A stretch of 64,000 bases of DNA from Bacteroides uniformis (GCF_025147485.1 NZ_CP102263.1:2617501-2681500), one strand, 5' to 3'. Numbered from the stretch's first letter, positions 35,940 through 44,552 are shown. Notes: generated by a model from the sequence alone, not told the origin. Numbers and translations are program-made.

Positions 35940-37115
35940 TTATTTCTTGCTGTAAAGGGTGATGGACAACGATATTATTGTTAAAATAACGCCGGTGCCG
36001 ACCACGCCACTCCATCCCCAAGTCTGCCAACTGCTTCCTGCAAGGAAGGTACCCAAAGAGCCGCCGATGAAGTAAGTGGTCATGAAAATCGTATTTACCC
36101 GATTGGAGGCAGACGGGTAGATGTCGAAAATACTGGTCTGGTTGCTGAGTTGGATACATTGCATGCCTATGTCTATAAGAATGACACCGGTAATGATACC
36201 TGCATAGTTGTTTCCGCAGAAAAAGAGCGAGGCCCATGCAAGCAGAATCATTCCGCAACCGATAAAGTTGAAATTGCGTATGCCTACCTTTTTTACATAT
36301 TTTCCTACAAAAGATGCGGTTAAGGCTCCGGCAATGCCGCAGAGCCCTAGTATGCCGATGACATCGCTGGATGCATGGAACGGGGCTTCTCCCATTTTGA
36401 ATGCAAGGCAGGACCACATGGCAAGGAATGAGCCAAAGGCCAGTCCTGCACGTATCGAGTAGATTCGTAGAGAGGGGTATTCTCTTACTAATGAGAAAAG
36501 AGACTTCATCAGCCCGGAATATTTGCCTTGGAAAGTCGGTTGTATGTCCGGTAGTACCTTTAATACAACGATAGCGCATAGTAACATCATTCCAGCGGCG
36601 ATGAAGTACATTTCACGCCAGCCAAGCACTTCACCCACAAATCCGCTGACAACACGTGATGCAAGTATTCCAGTCAGTAATCCTGAGATGACGACACCTA
36701 CATTCCGTCCCTTGTTTTCGGGGCGTGAGAATTGCGAGGCAATCGGTACAAATATTTGGGGTATCATGGAGCAGATGCCGGTAATGAGTGATGCTGCCCA
36801 GATGATGTAGATGTTCGGTGCCATGGCAATGGCTAGAAGGGAAAATATGAGTAGGAAGAAATTCGTTAGGATGATATTCTTGCGTCGATAGAGGTCTCCT
36901 AATGGGACGATGAACAATAATCCCAGCGCATATCCGATTTGTGTAATCATGGCAATGAGGTTCGTTTTGAATTCAGAAACTTCCAATTCATGCCGCATGA
37001 TATTAAGCAGGGGTTGATTGTAATACAAGTTGGCTACGGACACGCCAGCTACGATAGCAAGTGTCCAGAGTATATGTGCCGGTAATCCTCCGTTTTCTTT
37101 CAGTTCTTGTTTCAT
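35940..37115 (-). CDS. MFS transporter (drug/small-molecule efflux type)
   Basis: A 391-residue protein with 12 predicted helices. The inter-helix 2-3 motif reads GLLFIVPLGDLYRRKNII, close to the classical GxLaDrxGrR, and VISGLLTGILASRVVSGFVG resembles motif C of antiporters. No substrate can be named. The minus-strand -7 element TATCTTTG (37127-37120) ends only 4 bases before the ATG, so the mRNA may be leaderless. Confidence 0.9.
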   Translation of the reverse strand: MKQELKENGGLPAHILWTLAIVAGVSVANLYYNQPLLNIMRHELEVSEFKTNLIAMITQIGYALGLLFIVPLGDLYRRKNIILTNFFLLIFSLLAIAMAPNIYIIWAASLITGICSMIPQIFVPIASQFSRPENKGRNVGVVISGLLTGILASRVVSGFVGEVLGWREMYFIAAGMMLLCAIVVLKVLPDIQPTFQGKYSGLMKSLFSLVREYPSLRIYSIRAGLAFGSFLAMWSCLAFKMGEAPFHASSDVIGILGLCGIAGALTASFVGKYVKKVGIRNFNFIGCGMILLAWASLFFCGNNYAGIITGVILIDIGMQCIQLSNQTSIFDIYPSASNRVNTIFMTTYFIGGSLGTFLAGSSWQTWGWSGVVGTGVILTIISLSITLYSKK

Positions 37116-37522
37116 GCTGCAAAGATAATGTCTTTCTGTTTCATGCGCAAGATATGTGAGTATGATAAGAATATGTGTGAAGTGGTATCATCTTTTTAGC
37201 CTTTCCGTTTGTTATACTATTATTTTGTTTGAGAATAATTGATTGGAGCTATCTTGGATAAGCGGAATGTTGTATTGATATTTAAAGATACGTTGGGCAT
37301 GGGAAATGAATGGTTTAGAGAGTTGCTGGGTATGAAATACAGGTGGACGAAATGCAGGCTCTTCTAGCAAACGAGGGTTGGTAAGGTGAATTCGATGACT
37401 CAAGGAACCTACCGTTCCCCCATTAGACCGCCTCCTGATGACATACTTGGGATTATCCTGCTATTGACTGAAAACTCGGGTATATATTAGTATGAATCAT
37501 TATTACTTAAACTTATAATAGT
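37116..37522. other. Intergenic region upstream of the hybrid regulator
   Basis: About 400 bases with no convincing gene. A plus-strand frame interrupted by a stop (around 37240-37480) could be a decayed coding remnant but I do not recognise it. The last 50 bases are AT-rich and presumably carry the promoter of the regulator gene, without a clear consensus element. Confidence 0.4.
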
Positions 37523-39223
37523 ATGAAACATTTATCGATAATAATAATAGTAGTGTCATTATGCGTTTTCCTGCTATCCATCGGCGTATATCATAAGGTT
37601 CCCTGGTCTGTTCTGCCAATAGTGGCTAGTGGAATCTGTATATTATGTTGGCTTTTGTTCCATTTACTCTGTATCAGTGAAGAAAGAGATTTACTGAAAG
37701 AGGGAAATCAGTATTTCATTGATACCTTTCAAAACATACGTAATCCCATTTCTTTGATTAAGACACCGTTAGGGGCAGTTTACGAAGGAGACTGTCCGGA
37801 AGACATAAAGAAGGAACTGGCTGTTGCACTTCATCATATAGGCGGGCTGGAGCAGCACTTGATAGCGTTGATGGAGTTGAAACGACTATTTGGCAATTCT
37901 GGTAGCCTGGTAGTTGCAGAACATGAAATCGGCGCATTTATGAGGAAGAAAGTGTCTTTTTTACAGTCTCATGTGGCCGGGTTACAGATGAAGCTGGATT
38001 TGGTTCCGGATTTTGACTATGCAAGCGCTTGGTTTGATCCGGGAAAGATATCTCCGGTTATCGACCGGTTTGTATTGAGTGCCATCGAGTGTTCTCTGCC
38101 GGAAACGCATCTCTCGATGCAGGTTTCGTTGAAGGGAGATTACTGGGCAATCAGGATTAAGGATACAGGCAACAAGCGATTTCTGAAATGTTGCAGATGG
38201 TACTCGTCGCGGCTTCCTATTCTGCGACCTCTGCATGGCAAGCAGTATGGCATGGGCGGTGTGTTTTTTGACAAGTTGATGAATATATGTGACGGGAAAA
38301 TACTGACTTTGGAAAAGGAGGCTCTGCTTCGATTTCCCATAAGATGTTCGTGTGCGGTTTCGGGGGGGGATACATCCTTAAATATTCCGGACACTTTTCA
38401 GGTGAATGAGTCGGAAATAGCTTTCCATGGTTTCTCGAAGAAAAAAAATATGGATAGACCTTTAGTGATACTTGCGGATAATGACAAGGGATTCAAGGAT
38501 TATCTTGAGAAACGTTTATCGGAATGTTTTGTAGTGAGGAGCTTTGATGACGGTCAGGAAGCATTGGAGGTAATATGTGAAGAGTATCCGGATTTGGTGA
38601 TTTGTGATATCATGTTGAAAGGTATGAGCGGTGAGGAACTTTCTTCTAAACTGAAGACGTCGAGGGACACCTCCTTTATTCCGGTGATATTGATGGGGGC
38701 GCACATTGATGTGAAACGGCGGGAAAAGCGTTGTTCTTCTCAGGCTGATCTCTTTGTATGTAAGCCCTTTAATCTGGAGGACCTTAAAGTGGAAATATCC
38801 ATATTGATAAATAATAGCCGTTTTCTTCGGAAGACATTTCTTCAGAAAGTTTTTGGAGAAGATTTTTTAACGAAACCTATGGAGCGGGCTCAGCAGGATG
38901 CCAATCTGGCATTTTTGAATGAAGTGAAGCTTTACATTATGGAGAATATGGATAAAGAGGATTTGACAGTAGATGATATTGCCTCCAGGATGTGCATGAG
39001 CCGGACAACCTTTTATAATAAGTGGAAGTTGTTGACGGGAGAAGCACCCAAATATTTGATTTCGAGAATCAGGATGGAGAAGGCACGGGAACTTTTGGAA
39101 AGCGGAAAATTTTCTGTGACTATGGTTGCTGAAATGGTGGGTATGCGAAATCTGAAAAACTTCAGAGGCAGGTATAAGGAGTATTTTGGAAAAACACCGA
39201 AGGAGTTTATGAAAAAAGTATGA
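37523..39223 (+). CDS. Hybrid two-component-like regulator: degenerate kinase, receiver and AraC HTH
   Basis: A 566-residue protein. Two N-terminal helices (residues 3-20 and 28-48) anchor it in the membrane without a periplasmic sensor. A kinase-like region follows, but the His box reads FQNIRNPISLI where active kinases have SHEFRTPLTLI, so the phosphoacceptor His is replaced by Gln; the ATPase part keeps only IKDTG. The receiver (about 310-430) retains the Asp in VICDIMLKGMSG and the Lys in FVCKPFN. The C-terminal AraC domain is intact (IASRMCMSRTTFYNKW, VAEMVGMRNLKNFRGRYKEY). It looks like a shortened hybrid two-component system that lost both sensing and kinase activity. A terminator follows. 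Confidence 0.88.
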   Translation: MKHLSIIIIVVSLCVFLLSIGVYHKVPWSVLPIVASGICILCWLLFHLLCISEERDLLKEGNQYFIDTFQNIRNPISLIKTPLGAVYEGDCPEDIKKELAVALHHIGGLEQHLIALMELKRLFGNSGSLVVAEHEIGAFMRKKVSFLQSHVAGLQMKLDLVPDFDYASAWFDPGKISPVIDRFVLSAIECSLPETHLSMQVSLKGDYWAIRIKDTGNKRFLKCCRWYSSRLPILRPLHGKQYGMGGVFFDKLMNICDGKILTLEKEALLRFPIRCSCAVSGGDTSLNIPDTFQVNESEIAFHGFSKKKNMDRPLVILADNDKGFKDYLEKRLSECFVVRSFDDGQEALEVICEEYPDLVICDIMLKGMSGEELSSKLKTSRDTSFIPVILMGAHIDVKRREKRCSSQADLFVCKPFNLEDLKVEISILINNSRFLRKTFLQKVFGEDFLTKPMERAQQDANLAFLNEVKLYIMENMDKEDLTVDDIASRMCMSRTTFYNKWKLLTGEAPKYLISRIRMEKARELLESGKFSVTMVAEMVGMRNLKNFRGRYKEYFGKTPKEFMKKV

Positions 39224-39250
39224 TATTTATCTGAAGAAAACTTTCATAGA

Positions 39251-39290
39251 AAGGCTGTCACATATTAGATAATGGACAGCCTTTGTTTTG
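39251..39290 (+). terminator. Rho-independent terminator of the hybrid regulator
   Basis: AAGGCTGTC (39251-39259) pairs with GACAGCCTT (39275-39283), followed by TGTTTT. It begins 28 bases after the stop codon and marks the end of the core-like part of the window. Confidence 0.8.
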
Positions 39291-39422
39291 AAATGGGAGA
39301 TAGGAGAACTGAACATCCTAAGCTATCTATAAAGGAAAATCTCTCATCGTTTTCGTTTTGGGGATAACTGGGTATATATGATTAGCTTTACTTGCCGATG
39401 CAAAGATGTTAGTAATCTGTAT

Positions 39423-39806
39423 GTCAGTTAGTTGGGTTGTATTGGAATGGTATTTGAGCCATGATTTTATTGTTGGAAATAGGAGTTTAAGTAGTTGTAA
39501 ATCAGTTTATTATGTACTATATAAATGTTGCTTTCTTTTGTTTTCACAAGTTACTTACCAATACACATTTGTTATATGGTTGATTGTCAGATAATTAATG
39601 GCTATTTGGCTCGTATTTGAGCCATTACTTCCACTTACTTGTGAAAATGATTTATATAATTGATTATCAGTGTTTTGCATTATATACCAGCAATCTGAAT
39701 GCGTAATTGCTGGTTGAGTCTTCATCATTCAGCTATTTACCCACACAGTTATATAAACAGTCTGATGCTCAATTTGATACAGCTAATTGAATCATATTTG
39801 AGCCAT
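39423..39806 (+). repeat. Three dispersed copies of a 42-base degenerate repeat ending TATTTGAGCCAT
   Basis: TATTTGAGCCAT is identical at 39451-39462, 39614-39625 and 39795-39806. The 28 bases before each copy (from 39423, 39586 and 39767) are also related (GTCAGnTAnTT... pattern). Spacing is 163 and 181 bases. The surrounding 39,290-40,060 is AT-rich and has no convincing gene. Confidence 0.6.
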
Positions 39807-40059
39807 TAAATTTTACGTTTCTATCCATTTGGAAATATGAACGGTTCTGATTTTCTTATAAGTTTCAATTTTTTCATCACTTTCCTGATTTAGATGTGAT
39901 TTTATTAGAGTTTAATATTTAATAACACAGATGCGAATGAATTTATCTCTAATATGCATCTATATTTTGCAAAATTAGGTAATTATCAATTATTTCGCAT
40001 AATATGTATCGAAAATATTTCTCAATATCTCATCTGTGTTTATTTAGTCGCCAATTATT

Positions 40060-40436
40060 TCAGCAAGGAGAAAAAGGTATTCACATATATACAGGTTTTC
40101 AGATTCTCAGAAAGATGTACGTTATGTTGATCCTGCATATGGTAGAAATTTATGCTACATGATTTTTTAGCAAAGGAATAAAGAACTTACTTTCTGCTTA
40201 GGGATGAAGTTTATAAATAAGTTTATCAATTCATATATACATATATGAGTTCTATTAAACTTGTAAACTCAATGGCTTATCCTGTTGTATGGCTGAATCA
40301 GTCAAGTAAGTTTAGTTTAAGATACATGTATATATACATGGGTAAATCTAAACTTTAAACTTGTAGAAAGCCCTCCATCAGTCAGAATGCTGTTCTGGTT
40401 GATGGAGGGCTATATTGGTCTTTTTCTCCTTGCTGA
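40060..40436. repeat. Noncoding module A bounded by 17-bp inverted repeats
   Basis: TCAGCAAGGAGAAAAAG at 40060-40076 is inverted at 40420-40436. Inside, TACATGTATATATACATG opens a 41-base block (40323-40363) that is identical in module B near 42.85 kb, and a strong hairpin follows. No open frame of interest. It could be a MITE-like element or a paired regulatory leader. Confidence 0.6.
40369..40411 (-). terminator. Strong hairpin downstream of the AbiEii-type gene
   Basis: AGCCCTCCATCA (40369-40380) and TGATGGAGGGCT (40400-40411) form a perfect 12-bp stem, with CAGAA/TTCTG pairing inside the loop. On the minus strand it lies 45 bases after the toxin stop and is followed by only TTT, so termination is probable but not certain. 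Confidence 0.5.
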
Positions 40437-40456
40437 AATTGTATTTCTGTTTATAG

Positions 40457-41530
40457 TTACAACTGTTGTAATAGATGGCTGGTCTTTGCCCAATAGTAAT
40501 AGGCTTCAGGAGAAGTCCTTTTCAGCTTATTCAGTCGCGAAGGAAGTGTGGGTGCTATATCCAGGGAGCCTATGGTGGCAGGATTACCGTCGTATTTTTC
40601 TATTATTGTGTTGCCCGTCTCTATCATTGTGGCGATATAGGCTGCGCGTGCTGCGTCTCTAATCGCATCGTCAATGAAATAACCGCCATTGAACATGAAG
40701 GATTTGATCCTTTGTATACCACGTTGTAGTGCATCAAATTGTCCGTTTCCTTCACTTCCCCTTGTTGCCAGACACAGCGAAGTCTGTCTGATATCATCGA
40801 AAATGAGTTTTGGATTGTTTGGCAAATGCCTGTATGAGAGTTCAACTTCTGCAATTTGTACAAACGATTTTGTCGTTGTTTCAAGGACCTCTGTCTTCTC
40901 GAACAGTCTGGCTATATCATATAGCTGTTTGATGATCTCCATGCTGGCATCCTTACCATTTTTGATATATGGAATACCTGTTGTATTGGGTGCATACGCC
41001 GTAAGCTTGTCTCCGAGAATATCTCCAATGGATGGTACTTTTACATAATTCAGTTCACCTTCTGTCTTTATAAAACGGCTTTCTACAGGTAAAGTCACGA
41101 CTTCGTTGTAGTGACAGTCTTCATTTAGAACGTCCAGCAGGATGGTTTCTTTTCGGTCTATGCCATCAAGGAAAGCCACTTGATAAAAGAATTTGGAATG
41201 CGATTTTGGTATGTCTGTTCCACGCTGAATTCTTTCTATCGGCTTATAGTCAATAAAGCCATAGTCTTTGTATGATTGCAGATACTCTTCTATTTCAGTA
41301 CCTGGAGGACATATTATATCAATATCTATAGACAGCCTGTGTCTTTGTTCTTTTAAAAGAAGCATCAGACTGCTTCCACCTTTGAAATGAAATGGGCAAC
41401 CTGAAGCCGCCAACATGTCCAGCAATGAAAAGGCATGGATGACCTTTTCAATGATATTTTTGTCCGGATAGTTTAGCTCCTTGGATTTTTCTTCAATCCA
41501 TCTTGCTGTAAAGCATTCTTTATTTATCAT
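40457..41530 (-). CDS. AbiEii/AbiGii-type nucleotidyltransferase toxin
   Basis: A 357-residue protein of the type IV toxin family with nucleotidyltransferase fold. The active-site motif GGSSLMLL (about residue 51) with RLSIDIDII twenty residues later supplies the metal-binding Asp residues, matching the family GGSxL...DxD pattern. AbiEii toxins transfer nucleotides to tRNA or other targets and arrest growth, giving phage abortive infection. Its start overlaps the end of the antitoxin gene by 11 bases. Related proteins are common on Bacteroides mobile elements. Confidence 0.88.
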   Translation of the reverse strand: MINKECFTARWIEEKSKELNYPDKNIIEKVIHAFSLLDMLAASGCPFHFKGGSSLMLLLKEQRHRLSIDIDIICPPGTEIEEYLQSYKDYGFIDYKPIERIQRGTDIPKSHSKFFYQVAFLDGIDRKETILLDVLNEDCHYNEVVTLPVESRFIKTEGELNYVKVPSIGDILGDKLTAYAPNTTGIPYIKNGKDASMEIIKQLYDIARLFEKTEVLETTTKSFVQIAEVELSYRHLPNNPKLIFDDIRQTSLCLATRGSEGNGQFDALQRGIQRIKSFMFNGGYFIDDAIRDAARAAYIATMIETGNTIIEKYDGNPATIGSLDIAPTLPSRLNKLKRTSPEAYYYWAKTSHLLQQL

Positions 41531-42248
41531 ATTTTTGTGATTGTTCTATTAATGAATAAGTACTATCGTATGCTCCTCTACGTTTTGCATATCGGAGCAT
41601 TTTGGGAGTATTGACTGTGTACAAATCAAAGGCGGTCTGATACATATAAGTGATTTCCGTGCCCTGCATATAATCAAAGTCTTCGTCTTTCTGTATATCT
41701 ACGAGTAGCTTTTCGATGGTAGGAGTAACCATCCCATCAACCTTATTTACTGGAGATTCAGTGACAAATATCTTTACAATGATGCATGGTTCATGCATGT
41801 TTACGTAGTCGTACATGAACTTTGCTGTCGGTTGCTTATAAACGGGCATGTCTGAATCCTTCAACAGAGAAAAAACAGAATCTACAGCATCCCGGTTGGT
41901 CTCGACATAAATAGCATGGTTCACAGAGACGTGATGTTGTAGTGTGGTGAAGATGCTGCCATCGTAGATGCAGAAATCGGTGAATGGCAATTTCTCTTTC
42001 AATCCGACATATAGTTTTCTCAGTGTTTCTGTTGGAGCAAATGAGAACACCTGTTTATCTGTAAGCATGTATTCACCATTTCCTGTACGGGCTATCTTGT
42101 TCTCTTTGGTTAAGGTACAGAGATACTGGCGGGCGGTATTGGTCTTTATCCCCAATACTGATACTAATTGAGGCACTTCAATCCGTCCGTAAGTACGAGC
42201 ATAATTCAATATGCTCTGTTTAATACTATATTTCTCGTCAATACTCAT
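41520..42248 (-). CDS. AbiEi-like antitoxin (DUF6577 type) with N-terminal winged helix
   Basis: A 242-residue protein. The start at 42248 is preferred: the frame is open back to 42329, but that extension would be translated through the operator palindrome. Residues 10-65 form a winged helix (RIEVPQLVSVLGIKTNTARQ), as in AbiEi antitoxins that repress their own promoter; the remainder, including IYVETNRDAVDSVFSLL, probably inhibits the toxin. The stop overlaps the toxin gene. A -7 element ends 7 bases before the ATG, and a 15-bp inverted repeat covers the spacer. Confidence 0.82.
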   Translation of the reverse strand: MSIDEKYSIKQSILNYARTYGRIEVPQLVSVLGIKTNTARQYLCTLTKENKIARTGNGEYMLTDKQVFSFAPTETLRKLYVGLKEKLPFTDFCIYDGSIFTTLQHHVSVNHAIYVETNRDAVDSVFSLLKDSDMPVYKQPTAKFMYDYVNMHEPCIIVKIFVTESPVNKVDGMVTPTIEKLLVDIQKDEDFDYMQGTEITYMYQTAFDLYTVNTPKMLRYAKRRGAYDSTYSLIEQSQKYDK

Positions 42249-42255
42249 TGCAGTG

Positions 42256-42306
42256 CAAATATAATATAAAGTCGGCAACAAACCAACTTTATTGCCGACT
42301 TTATAT
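42256..42306 (-). promoter_or_regulatory. Antitoxin promoter with palindromic operator
   Basis: On the minus strand the -7 element TATATTTG is at 42263-42256 and a -33-like TTGG is at 42286-42283, spaced 19 bases. An inverted repeat of 15 bp, ATATAAAGTCGGCAA (42264-42278) and its complement (42292-42306), with a 13-base loop, overlaps the spacer and the -33. AbiEi proteins bind inverted repeats in their promoter, so this is the probable autoregulation site. Confidence 0.7.
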
Positions 42307-42616
42307 ATAAGTTCTGAGCAATTAATCATTCTTTAGTGTGTTTTTCTATATTAAGTAACACCATTATGAATTCATCATATTATGTAATATATGAGGTATT
42401 TTTCTTGTGTTGTAAAAGCATAGTATTAAAAGTATCCCGCAAATGACTAAGAAATTAAGTAGAATCTCTTATTAACGAAACTACACCTATCTGCTTGACT
42501 GTTTCCTAATATGAAGAGGTAAATATTTCTCGATCAACAATCTGAAATCACACCATAAAACATTGTCTTACCATTTACGTTTACTCTTTGTAAAATGATT
42601 CCATTGTTCTGCTAGG

Positions 42617-42665
42617 ATAATATAAAGTCGGCAATAAAACCGATTTATTGCCGACTTTATATTAT
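42617..42665. repeat. Second copy of the AbiE operator palindrome, 22 bp perfect arms
   Basis: Arms 42617-42638 and 42644-42665 are perfect inverted repeats of 22 bases with a 5-base loop (ACCGA), containing the same ATAAAGTCGGCAA core as the antitoxin operator. No gene begins nearby. The function is unknown; it may be a distal operator or a regulatory hairpin. Confidence 0.75.
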
Positions 42666-42737
42666 CAAATTCTTTTATCCGGGCTGTTAACTACTTTATG
42701 AGAATATTTACATGGTTGTGCATTGTCTGTCGGTGCT

Positions 42738-42964
42738 TCAGTAAGGAGAAAATGTAGTTCCCATTTTCTTTCTCATATGATATTTCTATTCGCAATGAAT
42801 TGTTCGTCAGTCTTTTTATAAACCTGTTCAGGTTTGTAACCAAAGTTTAAAATACATGTATATATACATGGGTAAATCTAAACTTTAAACTTGCAGTAAG
42901 CCAGAGTAGGACAGAAGTCCGCTCTTTGACTGATAGGCATTGCCTTTCTTTTTCTCCTTGCTGA
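42738..42964. repeat. Noncoding module B, related to module A
   Basis: TCAGTAAGGAGAAAATG (42738-42754) is an imperfect inverse of CTTTTTCTCCTTGCTGA (42948-42964). Block 42853-42893 is identical to 40323-40363 in module A and is again followed by a hairpin (AGAGTAGGAC...GTCCGCTCT). Modules A and B bracket the AbiE pair. Confidence 0.6.
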
Positions 42965-43494
42965 TTTTGCACCTTTTCATCACTCACATGAGTGGCATCA
43001 GCCTTGTTGTGCTTCACCTCTGGCTTCCATCCTCTTGAATAGCTTCCGTGTTCAGACCTTTTTATGCAGAGTGCGGAGTTTCGTATTTCTCTTGCTATGC
43101 TATGCCGGGTTCATGGTGAAGTTTGGGAGTTATCGCTTTCACTATGTCCGGATTGCTTGCCATGGATCTGTGAAACCTGTCGAGTCTGACTATGAGAACA
43201 GCATTCTTTACCATGACCAGACACAAGAATATCAGGCCATTCCCTTCACATCTCATTTTGGACGAAGCCGTGACACTTACTTTTTCCTGTTGCGAAGTTA
43301 GTGCAAGCCGCATACTGCAAGTACCAGAACCTTATTCCCTGAATTTTTTCAAAAACTTTTCCAGCTGCAGCTTTTCGGAAAACTTTTCCTGCCTGACGGT
43401 GAAATAATTCGGTAATTACTTGCCTGATTGCTATCCTTGCCAACTTTGATGGCAACGTAAAAAATAAATGTTTCACTTCTAAAATTTCAATGTT
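42965..43494. other. Leader region upstream of ssb
   Basis: 530 bases with no convincing gene. An 88-codon frame at 43035-43301 lacks family features and has an atypical composition, so it is not called. AT-rich sequence precedes the ssb ATG at 43495. Confidence 0.4.
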
Positions 43495-43872
43495 ATGAAG
43501 AAAATGGAAAATTCTTTCGTAGTTTCTGGTTTTGTAGGTAAGGATGCAAGCATCCATCAGTTCTCAACCGCAAGCGTTGCACGTTTCCCTTTGGCAATCA
43601 GCCGCACTGAGAAATCAGGCGAGGAAACAACCCGCACTTCCGCTTTCATAAACGTCGAGACATGGCGCAAGAATGAGAATACTACATCCTTTGACCGCCT
43701 TGTCAAAGGAGCACTCCTCACGGTTGAAGGCTATTTCAAGCCGGAGGAGTGGCAGGATGCCGACGGTGTCAAGCGCAACAGAGTGGCATTTGTAGCCACC
43801 AGGTTCTATGAAGCTGTTGAAAAGGAGGAAACTCCAGCAGCTCAGGAGAAGAACTCCAAGAAGGGCAAGTAA
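43495..43872 (+). CDS. ssb: Single-stranded DNA-binding protein (mobile-element type)
   Basis: A 125-residue OB-fold SSB. The core is clear: SFVVSGFVGKDASIHQFSTA, then VARFPLAISR, AFINVETWRK, LVKGALLTVEGYFKPEEW and RVAFVATRF. The C-terminus is lysine-rich (EKNSKKGK) and lacks the acidic DDIPF tip of chromosomal SSB, as is common for plasmid and ICE versions. It probably coats single-stranded DNA during transfer or replication of the element. A UUCG terminator follows. A start at 43504 (MENSF) is possible. Confidence 0.88.
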   Translation: MKKMENSFVVSGFVGKDASIHQFSTASVARFPLAISRTEKSGEETTRTSAFINVETWRKNENTTSFDRLVKGALLTVEGYFKPEEWQDADGVKRNRVAFVATRFYEAVEKEETPAAQEKNSKKGK

Positions 43873-43894
43873 ATCCTTTCTTCTCTCCAATAGA

Positions 43895-43917
43895 GCGGCC
43901 TTCGGGTCGCTTTTTTT
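43895..43917 (+). terminator. Terminator of ssb with UUCG tetraloop
   Basis: GCGGCC-TTCG-GGTCGC (43895-43910) folds into a six-pair stem with a stable UUCG loop, followed by seven T (43911-43917). It lies 22 bases after the ssb stop codon. Confidence 0.88.
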
Positions 43918-44017
43918 ATGCTTATACTTCTCTTTGCCGAGATTCGTTCCTCATACACCGACTTCGGGGAACTGGCATAAATTCCGTTGCGAAGGTAATT
44001 GTCCGGTCTTGTCATCA

Positions 44018-44087
44018 GCAAGGTCAGGGCTTCGCTTTGCCGCAAAATCTCCACACCTGCGGGTAGTATTTTGGAGCAAAACCTTGC
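44018..44087 (+). ncRNA. Candidate structured element upstream of the 116-residue gene
   Basis: GCAAGGT (44018-44024) pairs with ACCTTGC (44081-44087), enclosing a second pairing CAAAAT (44043-44048) with ATTTTG (44068-44073) around a GC-rich apical loop (CACACCTGCGGGT). It lies about 100 bases before the start at 44183. It may be a conserved leader of this class of element; I cannot test this here. Confidence 0.35.
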
Positions 44088-44182
44088 AGAGACAGCCCCG
44101 ACACCTTCTTGGTGCAACAAAATTTATATGTGTTCCCGAAGTAGTTGATCTACGAGAGGGAAGAAAAAAAACAGATGATATT

Positions 44183-44533
44183 ATGACGACAATCCAATCA
44201 ATCCTGAGCCGACTGACCAAGGCTGTTGGCGGTACTGAAAAGATGCTCTACATAGAGCCGGAGTTGAACAAGTTTGCAGAGTTCTACCTTGACAAGTGGG
44301 ACGAGAACACCAGTGAGGATGTCATAGCCGAGTCTTTCACTGACTTCTGGTGGGACACAGACAGGGCTTGCAGAAGATGTTCAGAGTGTGGCAGACTGAT
44401 GCGTGCCGGGTATTGTGCTGACATGGGAGTAGCCTACTATTGCAGTGATGAATGTCTGCACAGTGACTTCACCGATGAAGAATGGGCTGAGGAATGCGAG
44501 AACAACGACCAGAGTTATTATACGGAGTGGTAA
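44183..44533 (+). CDS. Small Cys-rich acidic protein of the mobile element
   Basis: A 116-residue protein. The ATG at 44183 is chosen since it yields a compact protein and the upstream frame continues out of ssb sequence without homology. Residues 60-95 hold a zinc-finger-like cluster: CRRCSECGRLMRAGYC and YYCSDEC. The rest is acidic and aromatic (FTDFWWDTD, DEEWAEECENNDQSYYTEW). Such proteins accompany ssb in Bacteroides conjugative elements. The function is unknown; a DNA-mimic or zinc-binding accessory protein is possible. Confidence 0.7.
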   Translation: MTTIQSILSRLTKAVGGTEKMLYIEPELNKFAEFYLDKWDENTSEDVIAESFTDFWWDTDRACRRCSECGRLMRAGYCADMGVAYYCSDECLHSDFTDEEWAEECENNDQSYYTEW

Positions 44534-44552
44534 TCTTTTAAAATTCAATGAT

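Noticed and set aside
37212..37403. 63-codon frame on the minus strand, and an interrupted plus-strand frame
   Set aside because: Neither matches a known family; a decayed gene is possible but cannot be supported.
42249..42329. Upstream extension of the AbiEi-like antitoxin
   Set aside because: Translation would run through the operator palindrome and the promoter; the start at 42248 fits the winged-helix family better.
43035..43301. 88-codon frame upstream of ssb
   Set aside because: No recognisable domain, and other frames of similar length cross it; the sequence looks like a noncoding leader.
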